From positions 13,361,495 to 13,425,494 of the forward strand of contig OZ234502.1 of NCBI GenBank assembly GCA_965153455.1: a stretch of 64,000 bases of DNA, written 5' to 3'. The stretch comes from Sphagnum compactum. Its lineage: Eukaryota > Bryophyta > Sphagnopsida > Sphagnales. How positions within the stretch are numbered: the stretch's first letter is position 1; every line of letters starts with the position of its first letter. This document shows positions 1 through 12,489 of the stretch, piece by piece. The notes beneath the pieces are model-generated. The model had not been told where the DNA came from and searched no databases. It saw nothing but the letters and a program-made list of their open reading frames with translations. A program made the position numbers and the translations under genes.

Positions 1-1245
1 CAAAGAATCACCTTGGTTGCATGTCCGTAAGTCTCTCTCTCTTATCTGTCTTATAATCTGTAGATCTGTCTTCTTTTGTTGTAACTTTTTTCTGGTCAAA
101 GCCACATGTACATTACTTCAATTCCTTGGCTTCCACAAGGATTGTACTTTAATAGCTGGAATTTTATACTTATTCTGGCTTTGAAATTTCAGGTAGTGAT
201 TTCATAGCTCAGTTGACAAGAACCAGTAGCTACTGTATTCCACTATTGAAGGCAGTGGGATAGTCTCCAGGCCTTTTTTGTTTTGTAAAATGAGGAGGTA
301 TGTGGCCAATGGTTGAAATGTTTCAACTTTCAATATCTGCAGGTGGAGGACTTTGCAGAGCGTTCTCAAAACTCTGCACGGGCTGTGAGAGAGAAGGAAT
401 TTGACATAATCCATGAGTGTTTTCGTGACACAGTTTTGCAACTGAAGTCCCTGACCTCCAGTGTGTCTCAGGTGACTGAGTTGAAAAACTCTCTCTTCAT
501 GTCAAAGTCCCCCAAGCGACGCTCAGAAGAGCCCCTGCTACAACCTGTGGAGAAGCATGCCAAGCTGAGCAATGGGTGGGTAAATGGACCCCTCTCCAGT
601 GATCCAGTTAAAGAATATACATCCAAAGTGAGGGAGACAAGCGGCAGGTTGCATAGTGGAGGAGCACAACAAGGTCATTACCTTCATGTCGATTACAATG
701 TGGGCATGCATCATGATGTGCACCACACAGATGGCCACCATCACAATGGCAATAGCATCACAGGCTGGACAGTCTCTAGAGAACAGTTTCAGGGATCAGA
801 CAGAGGTGTGGGTCCTCCCATGATGGCAGGCCAAGTACCAATCCAGCATATGCATGGACCAATGTATGGGAGGCATCCAACATTTGGCCAAGGGGCAATG
901 CCTGCTGAGAGCCTTCATTCAGCTGCACAGAATGGAGAGCATTGGGGCCATCCTGCAAATCTATTGAGACCTCATTCACAGGATGCAAGGTGGCAACCTC
1001 CATACCAAGCTTTCCAACATGGCTGGACGCAACCATACCAGGCAAATTCAGGCTGGGCCTCACCTGATTTTGCAAGGTTCTCTCACCGTCCTTTCAGTCC
1101 TAGTCCTTATCAGCCTGTGCAACTCTATCAACCTCATCATCCCATGCAGAGACCAGATAGTGTCTCAGACCATGAGTCTTCTTTTTCATGGCCAAGACCG
1201 AACAATGTCCACCCTCAATACCCACATCACTATGTACAAAGGTAG
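1..1245 (+). CDS. 3' part of an unidentified His/Pro/Gln-rich protein gene (5' end outside window)
   Basis: I do not recognise this protein. The last exon runs from 343, after the acceptor ATATCTGCAG, to a TAG at 1243-1245 and gives 300 residues. The first 50 or so are charged and probably helical (starting VEDFAERSQNSARAV). The rest is low-complexity and rich in His, Pro, Gln, Tyr and Gly, with a His cluster (MHHDVHHTDGHHHN) near residue 130. This composition is common in plant RNA-binding or transcription-related scaffolds, but no domain is visible. Bases 1-26 look like the end of the preceding exon because GTAAGT follows at 27. Joining 26 to 343 keeps an open frame, which is inference. There is no in-frame ATG at the head of the exon, so the start codon lies left of the window. 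The 3' flank is non-coding. Confidence 0.6.
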
Positions 1246-1870
1246 AGCAACAGCATGATCCACCCATAGAAGGGTAGGCCTTACACTCCAGGGGACATCC
1301 CACTTTCTCAAGGTTATGTAGAAAAGTACATTGCAATTCTTTTCTTGGGGCTGGCTTCAATCTCTGATGCAGGATTCCTGGTTGATCCCAATTGACAGAT
1401 ATGGCTGCCTGTAATACTGTGTTTGCAGATTCCTGGTTCCAATTTTGTAGGCAACAGAGATTTGAGGGTGAGCCAGGAAGAGGAGGTCTGTGGATAATGG
1501 CTTAGGTTGGTTAGGCTAGTTCCAATATTCACAGTAAGGCAAGGCAAACCTTGTCTTTTCTTTGAATCCATTTTTGCGGAGGCTACAAGAAAACCTTCTT
1601 GGACCCCTGAATAATCTTGAAAGAAAGATTCCCAAAACCCTCTTGCTACTGTGCTTGTTTTTTCTAGTGCAGATGCATTATAAACCAAGACCCAACTCAC
1701 ATCTATCATGTTGTATCTTCATGTGAACTGTAAGGTATTCCCTTCTCTGCATCTGTCCTCTTCCTTTCTGTACTAGTTATGGGCATTCTGCCAATTCCAC
1801 TTGGAAGCCAAATGTTGATTTCTATTACAAAACATAAGATATGGTGAAGGGAAGTAGAGCTGCTGTAAGA

Positions 1871-2024
1871 AGTAGGAACCTAATGTCTTTGGCAACATTT
1901 TCTGTGACATTGATCATTACAGTAGGAAGCTAAGACTTCTTTGGTACTGTTCTCTGTGACATGGATTGGTACTGTAGGAAGCTAATGCTTCTTTTGGCAG
2001 TGTTCTCTGTGACATGGAATGGGA
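1871..2024 (+). repeat. Tandem repeat, about 51 bp x 3
   Basis: Three imperfect head-to-tail units begin at 1871, 1921 and 1973. Each starts near GTAGGAAGCTAA and contains TTCTCTGTGACATGG or a variant. The unit carries no sustained open frame. It lies 600 bp beyond the stop of the first gene, possibly in its 3' UTR. Confidence 0.75.
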
Positions 2025-2379
2025 CTGGTAACACTTGAGTCATGCAATTGTAGCCTAAGTAGAATATTACAGGGGTCATCAATAGTAACAAATTAAACTG
2101 GGCACAACTGTACGAGCTTATATAATTCTCACAGTTTTGGTGGATGACTACCACCACTGTGTGATCATCAAACACAGTGTGGTAATCACATAATGTGAGT
2201 TGTAAAAGGTATGTTTAGGGCTTAGGGTTCGAGCTTCACACAGTGCTTGGAGCTGATGAATCTAGAGGCCATGTTACGGTAGCATGGGCTAATATGTTAA
2301 TACCCTATATGTCGCAGTCGAAGGTCCTTGAAATTGCCTGTACAGGCTGTTGTTGAGGCTGTAGTTCTTTTTGCTTTTG

Positions 2380-2472
2380 TCGACCATGCTTACCAAGGCA
2401 GGGTTACTGTATTAAGAATCGTTATAGAGTATAGTAGTTCAAGGAACTTTGTCCTTAGAAAATAAACCTTCC
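2380..2472 (+). repeat. Dispersed repeat family X, copy 1
   Basis: This shares the core TTATAGAGTATAGTAG and the flanking CTTACCAAGGCAGGG-like block with copies near 28469-28590 (same strand) and 21036-21160 (opposite strand). It is the most diverged of the three. The nature of the element is unknown. An LTR or MITE fragment is possible. Confidence 0.55.
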
Positions 2473-3276
2473 TATTTGCAATCTCTCAATTGTGAATGTG
2501 CCACATATAAGGTCAGATTATTCATCCTAGTTTGGTTGAAGTGATTTTCTCAGCTTGATCAATTGTGCACCAAAGTGTTTTGAAACTTATTAAACACCAG
2601 AGTGCCACATATTTAAGTAGAATTATTGTCTAAGGATGAATGTTGATTCTTTCATGAGAACCGCTGGATCTTTTAAGGGTTTTAAACTAGCCAGGGCTGG
2701 CAGTTCTTGTAACATGAGATTGTAATTAGAACATATAAAAACGCTGGAAAAATTCCTAAGGAATTGTTTTTTTCAAATGGGCAGATGGATGACAGCAAGT
2801 GCAAACACACAGGTGCAGTGCTGCTTGCTGACATTTGATGGTCAGAGTTGGTCTTAAAAATTCATCTGCAGGCTCAAAGAAGAATATCGCAAACCACCGG
2901 TTTGACCCAGCAGAAATCCTAGCTCTCAACATCAACCACTCTTTAACTCTCTAGACTTGTTCTACCCCAAAGCCTAGTTCTGTAACCACTACTATATCAG
3001 TTTTGCTTTTGATCACAATCTGGAGAGCTCAACACCCTGGAAACCCTGCTGTTTTGCATGGGTACCTCATGGGAACTGGCAAGCCTAATTTACTGCAAGC
3101 TCTGACATTTACTCATATGCATGTGCCAGTCTCTGAATATCTTTGCTTAAACAGACACCATGATGAATGATTGCAAAAATTCAAAGTACCCAGATGATAC
3201 AAAATTAAGAGATTTGCAGAGCAAACTCCAGAACACCACTTTTGAAGATAATACAAGGATGAGTGAGGTCATAACC

Positions 3277-4244
3277 TTATGAGAGGTGCTCACAAAGTGT
3301 CAAACCGTCAGCTTCATCATGAATAGCAGGGATGAGCTTGCCATGACTCACCCCACTGGACCTCATCAGCTCCCGACAATGGGGGCAATAGATGATAAAT
3401 ACTAGGACAAATGAGACATGGAAAATGAGTAGGTTTTCATCAGTTTTGTCACCAAAGCACAGATTGTGGCCCTGGGACTTCCCACAAAACATTTATTTCA
3501 TCCTATTGCAACACTCTCAAAATTAACGACGGCCATTAAGAAGCAACGTGAGCACAAAAGCACTCACGCTTATCACAGTAACCCACGTATAGAAACAGAT
3601 GTCCTTGCCCTTTTGAGTCTCCGGCAACCACCAGGGGCCAACGCGTGGAGGACGGATATTGATCACGTACTCATGTGTAATTTTCAATCCAGTGCACTCT
3701 GGCATTTTCTAAGAGTGCTGTTACGTGTATACCTCAATTCAATAAACCTTTTCTGCCTTCACACTGCCAGCCTTGATCACTTCCCAAATCCCTGCAAACA
3801 AGACAACAACACATCCCAAACACAAAAATTCAATGTGAGAGACCACATTTCACAATTTGACATGGGCTAGTAGTGTACACTAACTTCACCCCAGTAGCAG
3901 CTTATTGACAGCATCCTGATATTTCTACTGAATACTCAGAGGAATAAGACAAGTTGACAAACTTGGCCACTGTAAGCACAAACCCTAAACACAACCATCA
4001 GTTCACAAACTCGCCATTTGTGTCTAAAATCAATTGAGATGACGTGATTGTATGTCAGTTCCAGACCTTTCACATCTACCTACATGAGGAACATCAGATT
4101 ATCTCATTTTCAAAGAGATGTATACTTCATCGCAAATAACTGTGTTGTGAATGTGTTGGCATGTTGGAATGTGTCCAGCTGCATTCACAAGGTTTATTAA
4201 ATCCTTGATTCTTGAAAGCCGAGATGTAATTATGATTGAGATGT
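3277..4244 (-). CDS. Candidate multi-exon gene, unidentified protein with a membrane segment (3' part)
   Basis: Five exons with canonical AG/GT borders and compatible phases can be read on the minus strand: 4244-4126, 3969-3936, 3791-3748, 3708-3568 and 3471-3352. If the last donor is not used, the frame runs to a stop at 3277. The 47-codon exon encodes a Trp/Pro-rich segment (INIRPPRVGPWWLPETQKG). The last exon carries a hydrophobic stretch (LLIFHVSFVLVFIIYC) likely to span a membrane, followed by CPHC. I recognise no family. Short phase-matched exons with protein-like composition in AT-rich DNA argue for a real gene, but the second exon (34 bp) and the link to anything upstream are weak. 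The start is not identified. A transcript could begin in the GA-rich region near 5170-5560. Confidence 0.35.
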
Positions 4245-4425
4245 CTAAAGGAAGATGAGCTTGAAGTTCCAGTATTCCGTACACGACCTTTACACAACGT
4301 CTATGAAATCAGAGCAGGACAACGAGGAGGACATCTATCTGTCCATAACAGTCAGCCACTCTTTCTCCCAAGGGTTAAGATCAAAACAAGAGGCGTACCT
4401 TGAGAAGGCAGCACCTGGAGCAATG

Positions 4426-4890
4426 AAGCAAGATTTTCCTCTCTGTCTCTGATCCCTGCTGCCGTCTCCTCACCACAGGTCCTTGCCTCGGACAATAGAA
4501 CGCATCATCTGTGAGAATCAGGAAAGTTTGAACTGCTTCAATAAGCTTCAATCTTCTCCGTCTCTGTCTGTCCCCCTCTTGGCTGACGAACTGGTACTCT
4601 ACTTAATCTGCCGAATTTTTTTCGATACTAACACTGTCTCACAGAGCAAAGAAAGCAATTTTTTCCTCTGTCTCTATCGGCTGCCGTCTTCTCACCACGG
4701 GTCCTTGCCTCGAATAGTAGAACGCATCTGTGAGAATCAGGAAAGTCGAAACTTCTTCAATACGCTTCGATTCTTTCCCTCTCGAGTCTCGACTTGTCCC
4801 CTAGGCTGACGAATTGAATCTCTAGCCTAACTGCCGAAATCTTTCGATACTGATAATACTGTCTCTCACAGATTCAAATGCAACGAAAGC
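4426..4890. repeat. Tandem duplication, about 230 bp x 2
   Basis: Two direct copies, about 4426-4652 and 4653-4890, share long blocks such as CTCACCAC-GGTCCTTGCCTCG, CTGTGAGAATCAGGAAAGT and CTGACGAA. They differ by scattered substitutions and small indels, so the duplication is not recent. Each copy contains, on the minus strand, a short segment bounded by TTCTCACAG and GTGAG that could be a micro-exon (see findings). Confidence 0.8.
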
Positions 4891-5168
4891 ATGGCATCCA
4901 AAATATGCAAAGGATACCGGAAAAGAATTTCCAAAAATCCAGTTCCACAAAACACACGATCAAGACACAGGAATTGCGAGAAAAAGGAACAAACAGAGAG
5001 CCAAAGGAAAGTAGTGCGTCTTCATCAAACCAATTTTTCTCTTGGCCTTTATAGAATCCTAAAACACCGAAGCTATCGAGAAGAAGAGAAAATATTGCGG
5101 AAACACGCACCGCGGACACACGCGATCAGCAGATTCATGGAAGGAGTCAGTGCGAGAAAATTCAAGAC

Positions 5169-5171
<3 letters not shown>

Positions 5172-5200
<29 letters not shown>
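5172..5200 (+). repeat. (GA)n microsatellite
   Basis: An uninterrupted GA run of about 29 bases inside a GC-richer block (5060-5560). Similar GA/CT runs sit in the putative 5' leaders of the PUB, ASR and PHT1 genes in this window, so this may mark another gene's 5' end. Confidence 0.9.
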
Positions 5201-5203
<3 letters not shown>

Positions 5204-5307
5204 GCAAAGCCGCGACTGCAAGCGCATTCCTGTCGGCGACGACTTTTGCGAAGAAGAAACAAGAAACTCGGTCTGGCCGGCCGGCTGACGGAAACCGTCG
5301 GCGTGAG

Positions 5308-5562
5308 TCATCGGGCAAACGAACAGACATCTTCGTTGCTTTGCGTTAACGTAACGGAGAAGGCTCTACAGTGACTGAAAAGTGGCGTATCTGGATGAAT
5401 ATCGACTAACGCCTTCCTTTTATTGGATGAATTAGGGTTACGTTTTCGAGAAGGAGAGGTCCCATTTCCCGCATCTGCTCCTGTTCGTTTGCGGACGCGA
5501 CCGACGAAGACTCGCCAATTTTCGGGCGTCGAGAATTTCTCGAGGTTGCGGCTGGTGCTCAT
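5308..5562 (-). CDS. Possible small ORF or first exon, basic protein
   Basis: An ATG at 5562-5560 (A at -3) opens 84 codons on the minus strand, starting MSTSRNLEKFSTPENWRVFV and continuing basic (RKRN, NKRKAL). The block is more GC-rich than its surroundings and lies upstream, on the same strand, of the candidate gene at 3277-4244. It might therefore be that gene's first exon with an internal donor, or simply a leader or promoter. I recognise no domain. It is the only ORF in this block with a good start context, but it could be chance. Confidence 0.25.
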   Translation of the reverse strand: MSTSRNLEKFSTPENWRVFVGRVRKRTGADAGNGTSPSRKRNPNSSNKRKALVDIHPDTPLFSHCRAFSVTLTQSNEDVCSFAR

Positions 5563-6404
5563 CGTGAGCTGCTCTTCAAGTTGATGGTGTTTGTTGTTGT
5601 TTGTTTCTTCGTATGTGTTTTTTTCTTTTTCTTTTTTTCTTTTTGAACGTGGTGTCGTGGAGCGTTGAAGGCAGACGGATTGGAGAGGAGAAAGATGGTG
5701 CAAAGCCTTATTTTGATCATTGTATTCTAGATCTCTCAAGTGCTCTACAAGTTTCTGCTTGTAATTTGATGGTTTCTGGAACTGCAATCCTTTAGTAGGA
5801 GAACAATGGATTCAGCATGTGTGATGATGTTGCATGCCTAACAAATAATTTCATAAGTGCTCCTCCAAATTGTGGGATGATGAAGAGCAGAAGCTTTTGT
5901 TTCGAAGTGATGGCTTCTTTTCAAAAATTTCCATGACTTTATTTTTCCCGGCGATAAAACAGATTTCAGTAAAACGTGTTTTTACTTGATTTTGGAAGTT
6001 AAAACAGAGCTTGTGTTTCTAAGCTTTTGCTAATCTTTTTATTTGTTGTTGAAGGTGAAGAAAATGAGATTTTGGAGATAATCAAAGAGTTGCAGCCATT
6101 GCATAATGATGAAACATGTAAGTCTATTCTAGGTTTTATCATCTCAGAGTTTGATTTCAATTCACAGATGCTTGCAATAGGTTTGATGTATGACACAGTT
6201 GAGTGTACTTAGGTGGTAATTGCCCTTGGTAGGAGGACCTGGCCAAGTGGTGGTAGATGGCCATGAGCTGGGTCTGACCAATGGCCATTATCTGATTGGC
6301 ACTTGGGAGGAATTCTGGTGCATCATTAGGAACTTTGACTATTTGCTACACCTCATGATGTTCCATGTGCCAGTTACAGACATTTGAAAGAGCAGATGAC
6401 TCTA

Positions 6405-6477
6405 AGAGTGCAATGTGGATCCTAGTCTCAAGGTAATAAACCCTAATACCTTGAGACTAGGATCCACAATGCACTCT
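6405..6477. repeat. Long inverted repeat (hairpin), 31-bp arms
   Basis: The left arm 6405-6435 and right arm 6447-6477 are reverse complements with a single mismatch. The inner 21 bp (GTGGATCCTAGTCTCAAGGTA) are perfect. The 11-base loop is ATAAACCCTAA. A diverged single copy of the arm (GTGGATCATAGTCTGTAGGTA) lies about 235 bp downstream near 6651. Confidence 0.9.
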
Positions 6478-6930
6478 TCAAATCTCATATTAGGCTGCAT
6501 CTTCTTTGGTACAATTTTATTTAAGTCTGTAGACTTAACATTGCTGCATAACCAAGCAAACAATACATACTGGTACCCAATAGATTATGAAACACAATTA
6601 GTTTGATGAAGAATTCCTACTGAGTGCAGATTATGTCAGATGATGGCCATTGTGGATCATAGTCTGTAGGTAATAGTTTGAGCATTTGAACTTGTGAATC
6701 ATAGTGTGTCAATCTAATGTGGATTATGCGGTCATGTCATTGGGTTGAAATAGTCGTCATCAGGGTTTTGGTGGAGGAAGCATTATTTGGACTTCATATT
6801 CATAGATAGCTTCATATTTTGAATCTTAAATAAAAGCCCATCACATAGATCACAACAAGTAACTATCTATTGTAATTATGTTCTAGGTACAGCAAATGTT
6901 GAATGAGCACCATGTGTTTTTCACCCTCCA

Positions 6931-7062
6931 CTTATGCACTCACAATATTTTGATGCAAGGTTCAATAACAACAGGTTAACCAGTGAAATTGAGGTGCTTA
7001 TGCACTCACAAGATTTTGAAGGAAGCTTCAATAACAATGGGGTAACCAATAAAATTGATGCG
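6931..7062 (+). repeat. Tandem duplication, 66 bp x 2
   Basis: Units 6931-6996 and 6997-7062 both begin CTTATGCACTCACAA and contain TTCAATAACAA and GGTTAACCA or GGTAACCA. They are about 80% identical by eye. Non-coding. Confidence 0.8.
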
Positions 7063-10000
7063 ATTTGGTGACACGTTACATGTATCCTTTGCTTGCATTT
7101 TCTTTGCTCCTTTTGTGAAATGACGTAAGATGAAATTCAAGAAATTGTTGACTTCGATCATATCGCTTCATGCATGCATTGTGAACCTTGATTTTGAACC
7201 TATACTTAAAGAATTTTATAGTCAATAGGAAATTCATGGTGAATGGGAAGAAAATTGGTGTTGGTTGATACCAATGTGGTGTGGGTATGAGGTATGGCAA
7301 GAAAAACCTGTTGGGTTGGGTATTTAACAAGGCATATATATATATATAAGTCAGATCTGAAATTGGCAAAGAGCGAAGACCCACTTCCTACTCAAGTATT
7401 TCAATATTCCTAGACTTGCCTCACCCCCAAACTTGGCATTCACATGTTTTAAATAAGTATAACATAGACCAACTTGAGATTGAATATGTGATTGGGTATT
7501 TGAATAACAATTGATATAATCCTTGAGCTCATACTTGGTGGGGGTGTATTTCTAGTTTAGTTTTAGGGTTTAGGAAAATGAGCACATAACCTTTCAAAGT
7601 TTTGTCAAAACTTCAAATGATAGGAGCATGGAGTCATTTTCTCGAGTGATTTAGAAATAAGCGTTGAGTACTATTTTGTTATCATATCAATGCAAGAAAT
7701 TGGTGGTGTTCAACAACATTGGTGGCAATAAAGATCATTGGAATCTATAAAAAATGCAAGCAACATTACGGCACATGAAAAAACATTTTTTTACTAATTA
7801 CACTTGCTTCTTTGTGTTTTATGCTTCAAATGTGCACATTGTTTTTGTCCCTTTGTTACTTGTTCAAGCTTTAAAGGTTGTTAAAAGATTCTATGTGTGT
7901 GTGTTATTTTAAGCTTGTCAAAAAGATTTGTGTGCATGAATTTTATGCTTCAAGAATGTGTGTTGAAGTGCATTTGTGATTTCTCCCTTCTCTCAAGCAA
8001 TCAAGCTCACCAAAAGCTTTCACTACTTTTGTTGTGACATTTGTCAAATGCCCTAATTTTCTTGTTATGTTCAATACTTCACTCAAGCTCATCAAAAGCT
8101 TCATAAAATGATAAATTTGTTATAGCATTTGCTAAAAGTTTCATTTAATGACCAACTTGGACTACAACATTTGCCAAAATCTTTGTTGAATGATTGATTT
8201 TTTACACAACACTTTATGAGTGTTTCATCAACTACCCATTTTGTTGTAGCAAATTCATTAAACTTTCTCTCAAGTTTTTTAAGCTTGTTGAAAACTTCCA
8301 AACCTACCTTGTTCCTTGTTCTTTCACCTCACCTCTTCCATCTTAGGTTTCTTAACTTGCATGGAATCTCCAAATGATTTGGCTAATTTATAGGAACTTT
8401 CTAATGTGCATGATTTTCACCCCCATGAGTTCTTGTAGGTTTTGTTGACAATAGTATTGAAATGAAGTTAGAGGGGTTGAAGAGCATGTAAATATTGAAG
8501 AACATTGTGATTATTAAGTGTAGTTGACAAATATGAAAAAATGAGGTGTCTCGTGGAAGCTTCATAAACGTCATTTAATCACATGGGCATATTATCAAAT
8601 GAACAATAGTCAAACTATTGATTTTACTAAAAACCAAAATATGCATTATATCATTTGTCACAATTAGATAGTAAGAACCCAAGCATGTGACAATTGGCTT
8701 ATTTGAGGCTATTGAAATTAGTGTGATGCAACCATGGCTCCCAAACTACATGTTTTTCTTAAGAATGAATGCAAGATATATATGGTGGTTCACTTTTGGA
8801 ATCACAATAGTAATTTCTATAGGGTGTTTTGTGTTCAAATGCTTATAATGAAAAGTTTAATTTGAAATACATTAAATGATGATTCATTCTAAACTAACAA
8901 CTTGATTATGAAGACATTTGCACAATTGTTTTTTGAATATAGTGCATTATTATGAATAATGGACATTTGAAATCAAATATATGGATCAATCAATTGACTA
9001 GATTGTTAAGAAATTCAAGAATTCATATTGAATTCTACTTCAAATCTATTTTAATGATTAAGCATGAGTTGAAGAATGAAATCATAAAGTTAAACATGAA
9101 ATTTTTTAAATGAAACTTTAACCCAATGATAGCTATGAATATAGTTGTAAACACATGGAAAGAAAGTTACAAGAAAATTGTAAAGATATTATTGATATCT
9201 AGTTGATGCAGATAGTTAAATTAATGCAGCTTAACTTGATGGCGCATGGAAATGCATAATTTTTTATAATTATTGTGTTGGCAAGGTAGATTTTGGGCAT
9301 TTCATTTAGCCAAATTGAATTAAGAAACATTTTTTTCGATTATTGGAATTCTTGTGACATTTTGTAGATGTTGTTTTCAAATAGAAATTTTTGACAAGTT
9401 GATCATTGTTAACAAGAATTGGCCATGTGACCCTCACGTTGGGTGCCCCAAATTTTGTGATCTTGTATTTGCATATGAAACAAATTAACTTTTATAGAGG
9501 TCCAAGCTAGAGGTTGAATTTTAATATGAATTGGAATGTGAAAAAATTCTTGAAGCTTCTTGTGTATTTAACATTGGTGTGATGCATTTAATAATTATGT
9601 TGATGATTTTTATAGAGTGTCATTATGCAAATGTGTTTTGTTACATATGACACAAGTTCCAATGTAGAGTAAACTAAAAACTTGAAAATGATGAAATGAG
9701 CTTTAGTCAAGTTTGAGGGCATAGAACTCTTCTATGCCTATGATTCTAGGTTGGCCCAAGGTTTTCTATATGTTTTCATGTTTAAGGTGGTGTTATGGTG
9801 TGTCTTTTGTGTCATATGTGGGTCTTTTGCATTTTTTAATTTTTGTTTTATATCATATGTAAGTCTTTTGTGTTTCTTGTTTGTGCCTTTTATGTCATAC
9901 GTGGGTTTTTTTTGTTGGTTGAATTGTCAACTTTGCCTTTTTATCTTTGTGTCTTGGCATCATACATGTGCCATTTCTTTTTGTTGATTTTCTATATTGG

Positions 10001-12489
10001 TCTTTGTGTTTTATATGTTGGCTATGGGGCTTTAGACTTAAATTTGTTATTGTCTTCTATCTTTTTGTCCATGTGTATTTTTATTATTATTTGTTGTTAT
10101 TTTAATGTTTAAGGGATTTGAGTCGAAGGGATGGAATCTGGAACTTGGAACATGAAAAGAAAGAATTGAAGCTTGTAAACATCATATTTTGATTCAGTAA
10201 GCTATTAATAACAATTTATATTAGGTTTGGTAAAAGTTTTAGGTTGAAGGATTTGAATTCTAGATTTGAAGTTGCATTATGATACCATTTTTGTTTGATT
10301 AATTTTCTTAGTATAAGTTTTGTTGTGCCTTCAATTTTAAATTTATACATTCATGAATTCTCTTGTCAAATGACCCAAAATTTTATTTTTATACTCTTTC
10401 TATATATTCTTGATTTTTTGTTAAACAACTAGGACATATATCTGAATAAAATAACATCCAAAACTTCACCCTTATGCCATACCTATCCAACTTTGGGTTT
10501 GTAAAAGCTTAAATTTTTGAAATTTCCAATTAACTAAACCCATGTTGTGTTTAGGTTGTTTTTTTTAAACCCTTAAATTCGACTATCATAAAAAAAAAAA
10601 TATATCCAACCAACATTGGTTGATACCTTATTGAAAGGAAAATAGGTGATGTTAATATTAAATGCATCAGTTTAAACAAATGGGATGTGGTTCATATCAA
10701 TGCATTTGTCTTTTCCATAAATGTTTCATCAAAATCTTTTAAGCTTAACTTTTTATATAACAACATTGAAATTTAAACCTTAATTATATAACCTTCAATT
10801 CATTTTTTATATCAAATTTAGCTTACATTATTTACTTATAATAAAATAATAGTTTTTGGAACAAAATGAAACCACATTTAATTATAAACTTTAATTGAAA
10901 TAAACATTGTAAAAATCTTCATTCAAGTTAATAATGTGGAAAAAAACTTCATAAACACAGATGAAATCCAATATTTGATCATGTGTGATTTTTTTAATTC
11001 ACACCTTGTATTCTTCTCCTCCCCCCCCCCTTGTAGAAACCTATACAATTTGTATTTGACTTTCATAATATCCATTTGAAAAGATGTATTGTAATTTTGG
11101 ACTTGAACATTGAAAAAAACAAAATGTCAATTCATTTACAATTATATCTAGGTGGGATGAATGGACTAAATGCATCCTATAAAAACATAAAATTATTTCA
11201 TTGATGCATGAAATTTGAAATTTTACATTGGTCTTTAATGTTAAAATTGTTTTAATGCAACATATGCATTTTAAGATTATTTTATTTTGCAATGATGTTG
11301 TCAATGTCATCAAATATGTAAATTTTCTGTTATTTCAAAAAAATGATCACACATATAAATTTTTATGTTATCATCCATGAGGAAGGTCATGTAAGTGTGT
11401 GTTTTAAATTCTAGTGATGATGATTCATCGGAATTGGTATAACAATTTTATGTTCTATATGTTGTCTCATTTGATGGTTGTTTTATTTGATAATTATGAA
11501 ATTCCAAACCTAATTACCCCATTTTTTTCACCAACCCACCTACATGGATATGAAAAAACAAATTCAGAATTTAAAATGTGCCTTTCCATAATTGAATTTT
11601 CATAATTTATTCAACCAATTTATGAAAATAATTCAACTTAATTCAAATTTGTTTGAACCCAATTTGATTCAATTCAATTAGAACATTAACCTACCAAATC
11701 TAAAGTAAAAGAATATTGTGTTTGGTTCAATTTTATTTTATTTAAAATTTTGAATTCAATCCAAGGGAAATCACTTCCATCTAATTTTAAATAAAGTGCA
11801 AAAAAGTATAAAATGGAACTTATTGGAAGAAAATTATATTTTGTAATTTGTTTGAGTATAAATAGGTTGGTTATAATTCATTATGAAAATATATTCTAAA
11901 ATATACATAGAAAATATTATTATTTCATAACATATTTCAAAAAACCTTTTATTTCATGTGATTTGGAAAATAGACAATGAGTGGTTACCCTTGGAATGCA
12001 ATTCAATTGAATTTGAATTGAATTGAAGTTCAACTTCCCTCAACTTGCATCTGATGTCATTCAATATTTTCATTCAAATGGAGATTAATTTCTATAAAAT
12101 CAATTCATTTTTTTTCCATCAGTTAAACATCATTAGTAGTGCAAAGCCGTGTAGAACCCAAGTTTATATATAAAAAACAATTGTCTAAGAACAACAACTA
12201 TGAAAACCTTGGGCATCTCAATTACATAAATTTAATTGGCAACTAATGATCAAACAAAGCAATGGGGATATTCAATGATGATTTCAAATATGAGCAATTG
12301 AAATAATTCAATAATGAATAATTGTAAAAATTAATTGAATCCATTATTTGAAGTTTTGAACATGTCCAAAACAAAAGCATAATTTATGAGCATTGAGAGA
12401 AACAAATCACCCAAAACATGAATGAAACCAACAAAAAAAAAAAGTGGGCATGATGACTAGAATGAAATTCATGTATTGGAAAACAAAGT

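Larger units (their letters stand above)
1246..3276. other. 3' flank and intergenic region
   Basis: No coding exon is convincing here. The first few hundred bases are probably the 3' UTR of the gene ending at 1245. The stretch also holds a three-unit tandem repeat (1871-2024) and one copy of a dispersed repeat (2380-2472), both listed separately. Confidence 0.5.
5600..12480. other. AT-rich intergenic region
   Basis: I see no gene here. The stretch is about 70% A+T with only short chance ORFs. It contains the hairpin at 6405-6477, a 66-bp tandem duplication at 6931-7062 and a degenerate repeat at about 7990-8290 built on blocks like AAGCTCATCAAAAGCTT and TTGTTGTGACATTTG. A T-rich tract (9750-10110) gives hydrophobic-looking ORFs that are a compositional artefact. 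Confidence 0.7.

Noticed and set aside
3466-3870. 134-codon plus-strand ORF
   Set aside because: It lies opposite the candidate minus-strand exons and has no protein-like features. The minus strand has splice borders.
9751-10112. Two overlapping hydrophobic ORFs resembling membrane proteins
   Set aside because: T-rich DNA automatically encodes Phe/Leu/Cys/Val. There is no conserved motif or sensible context.
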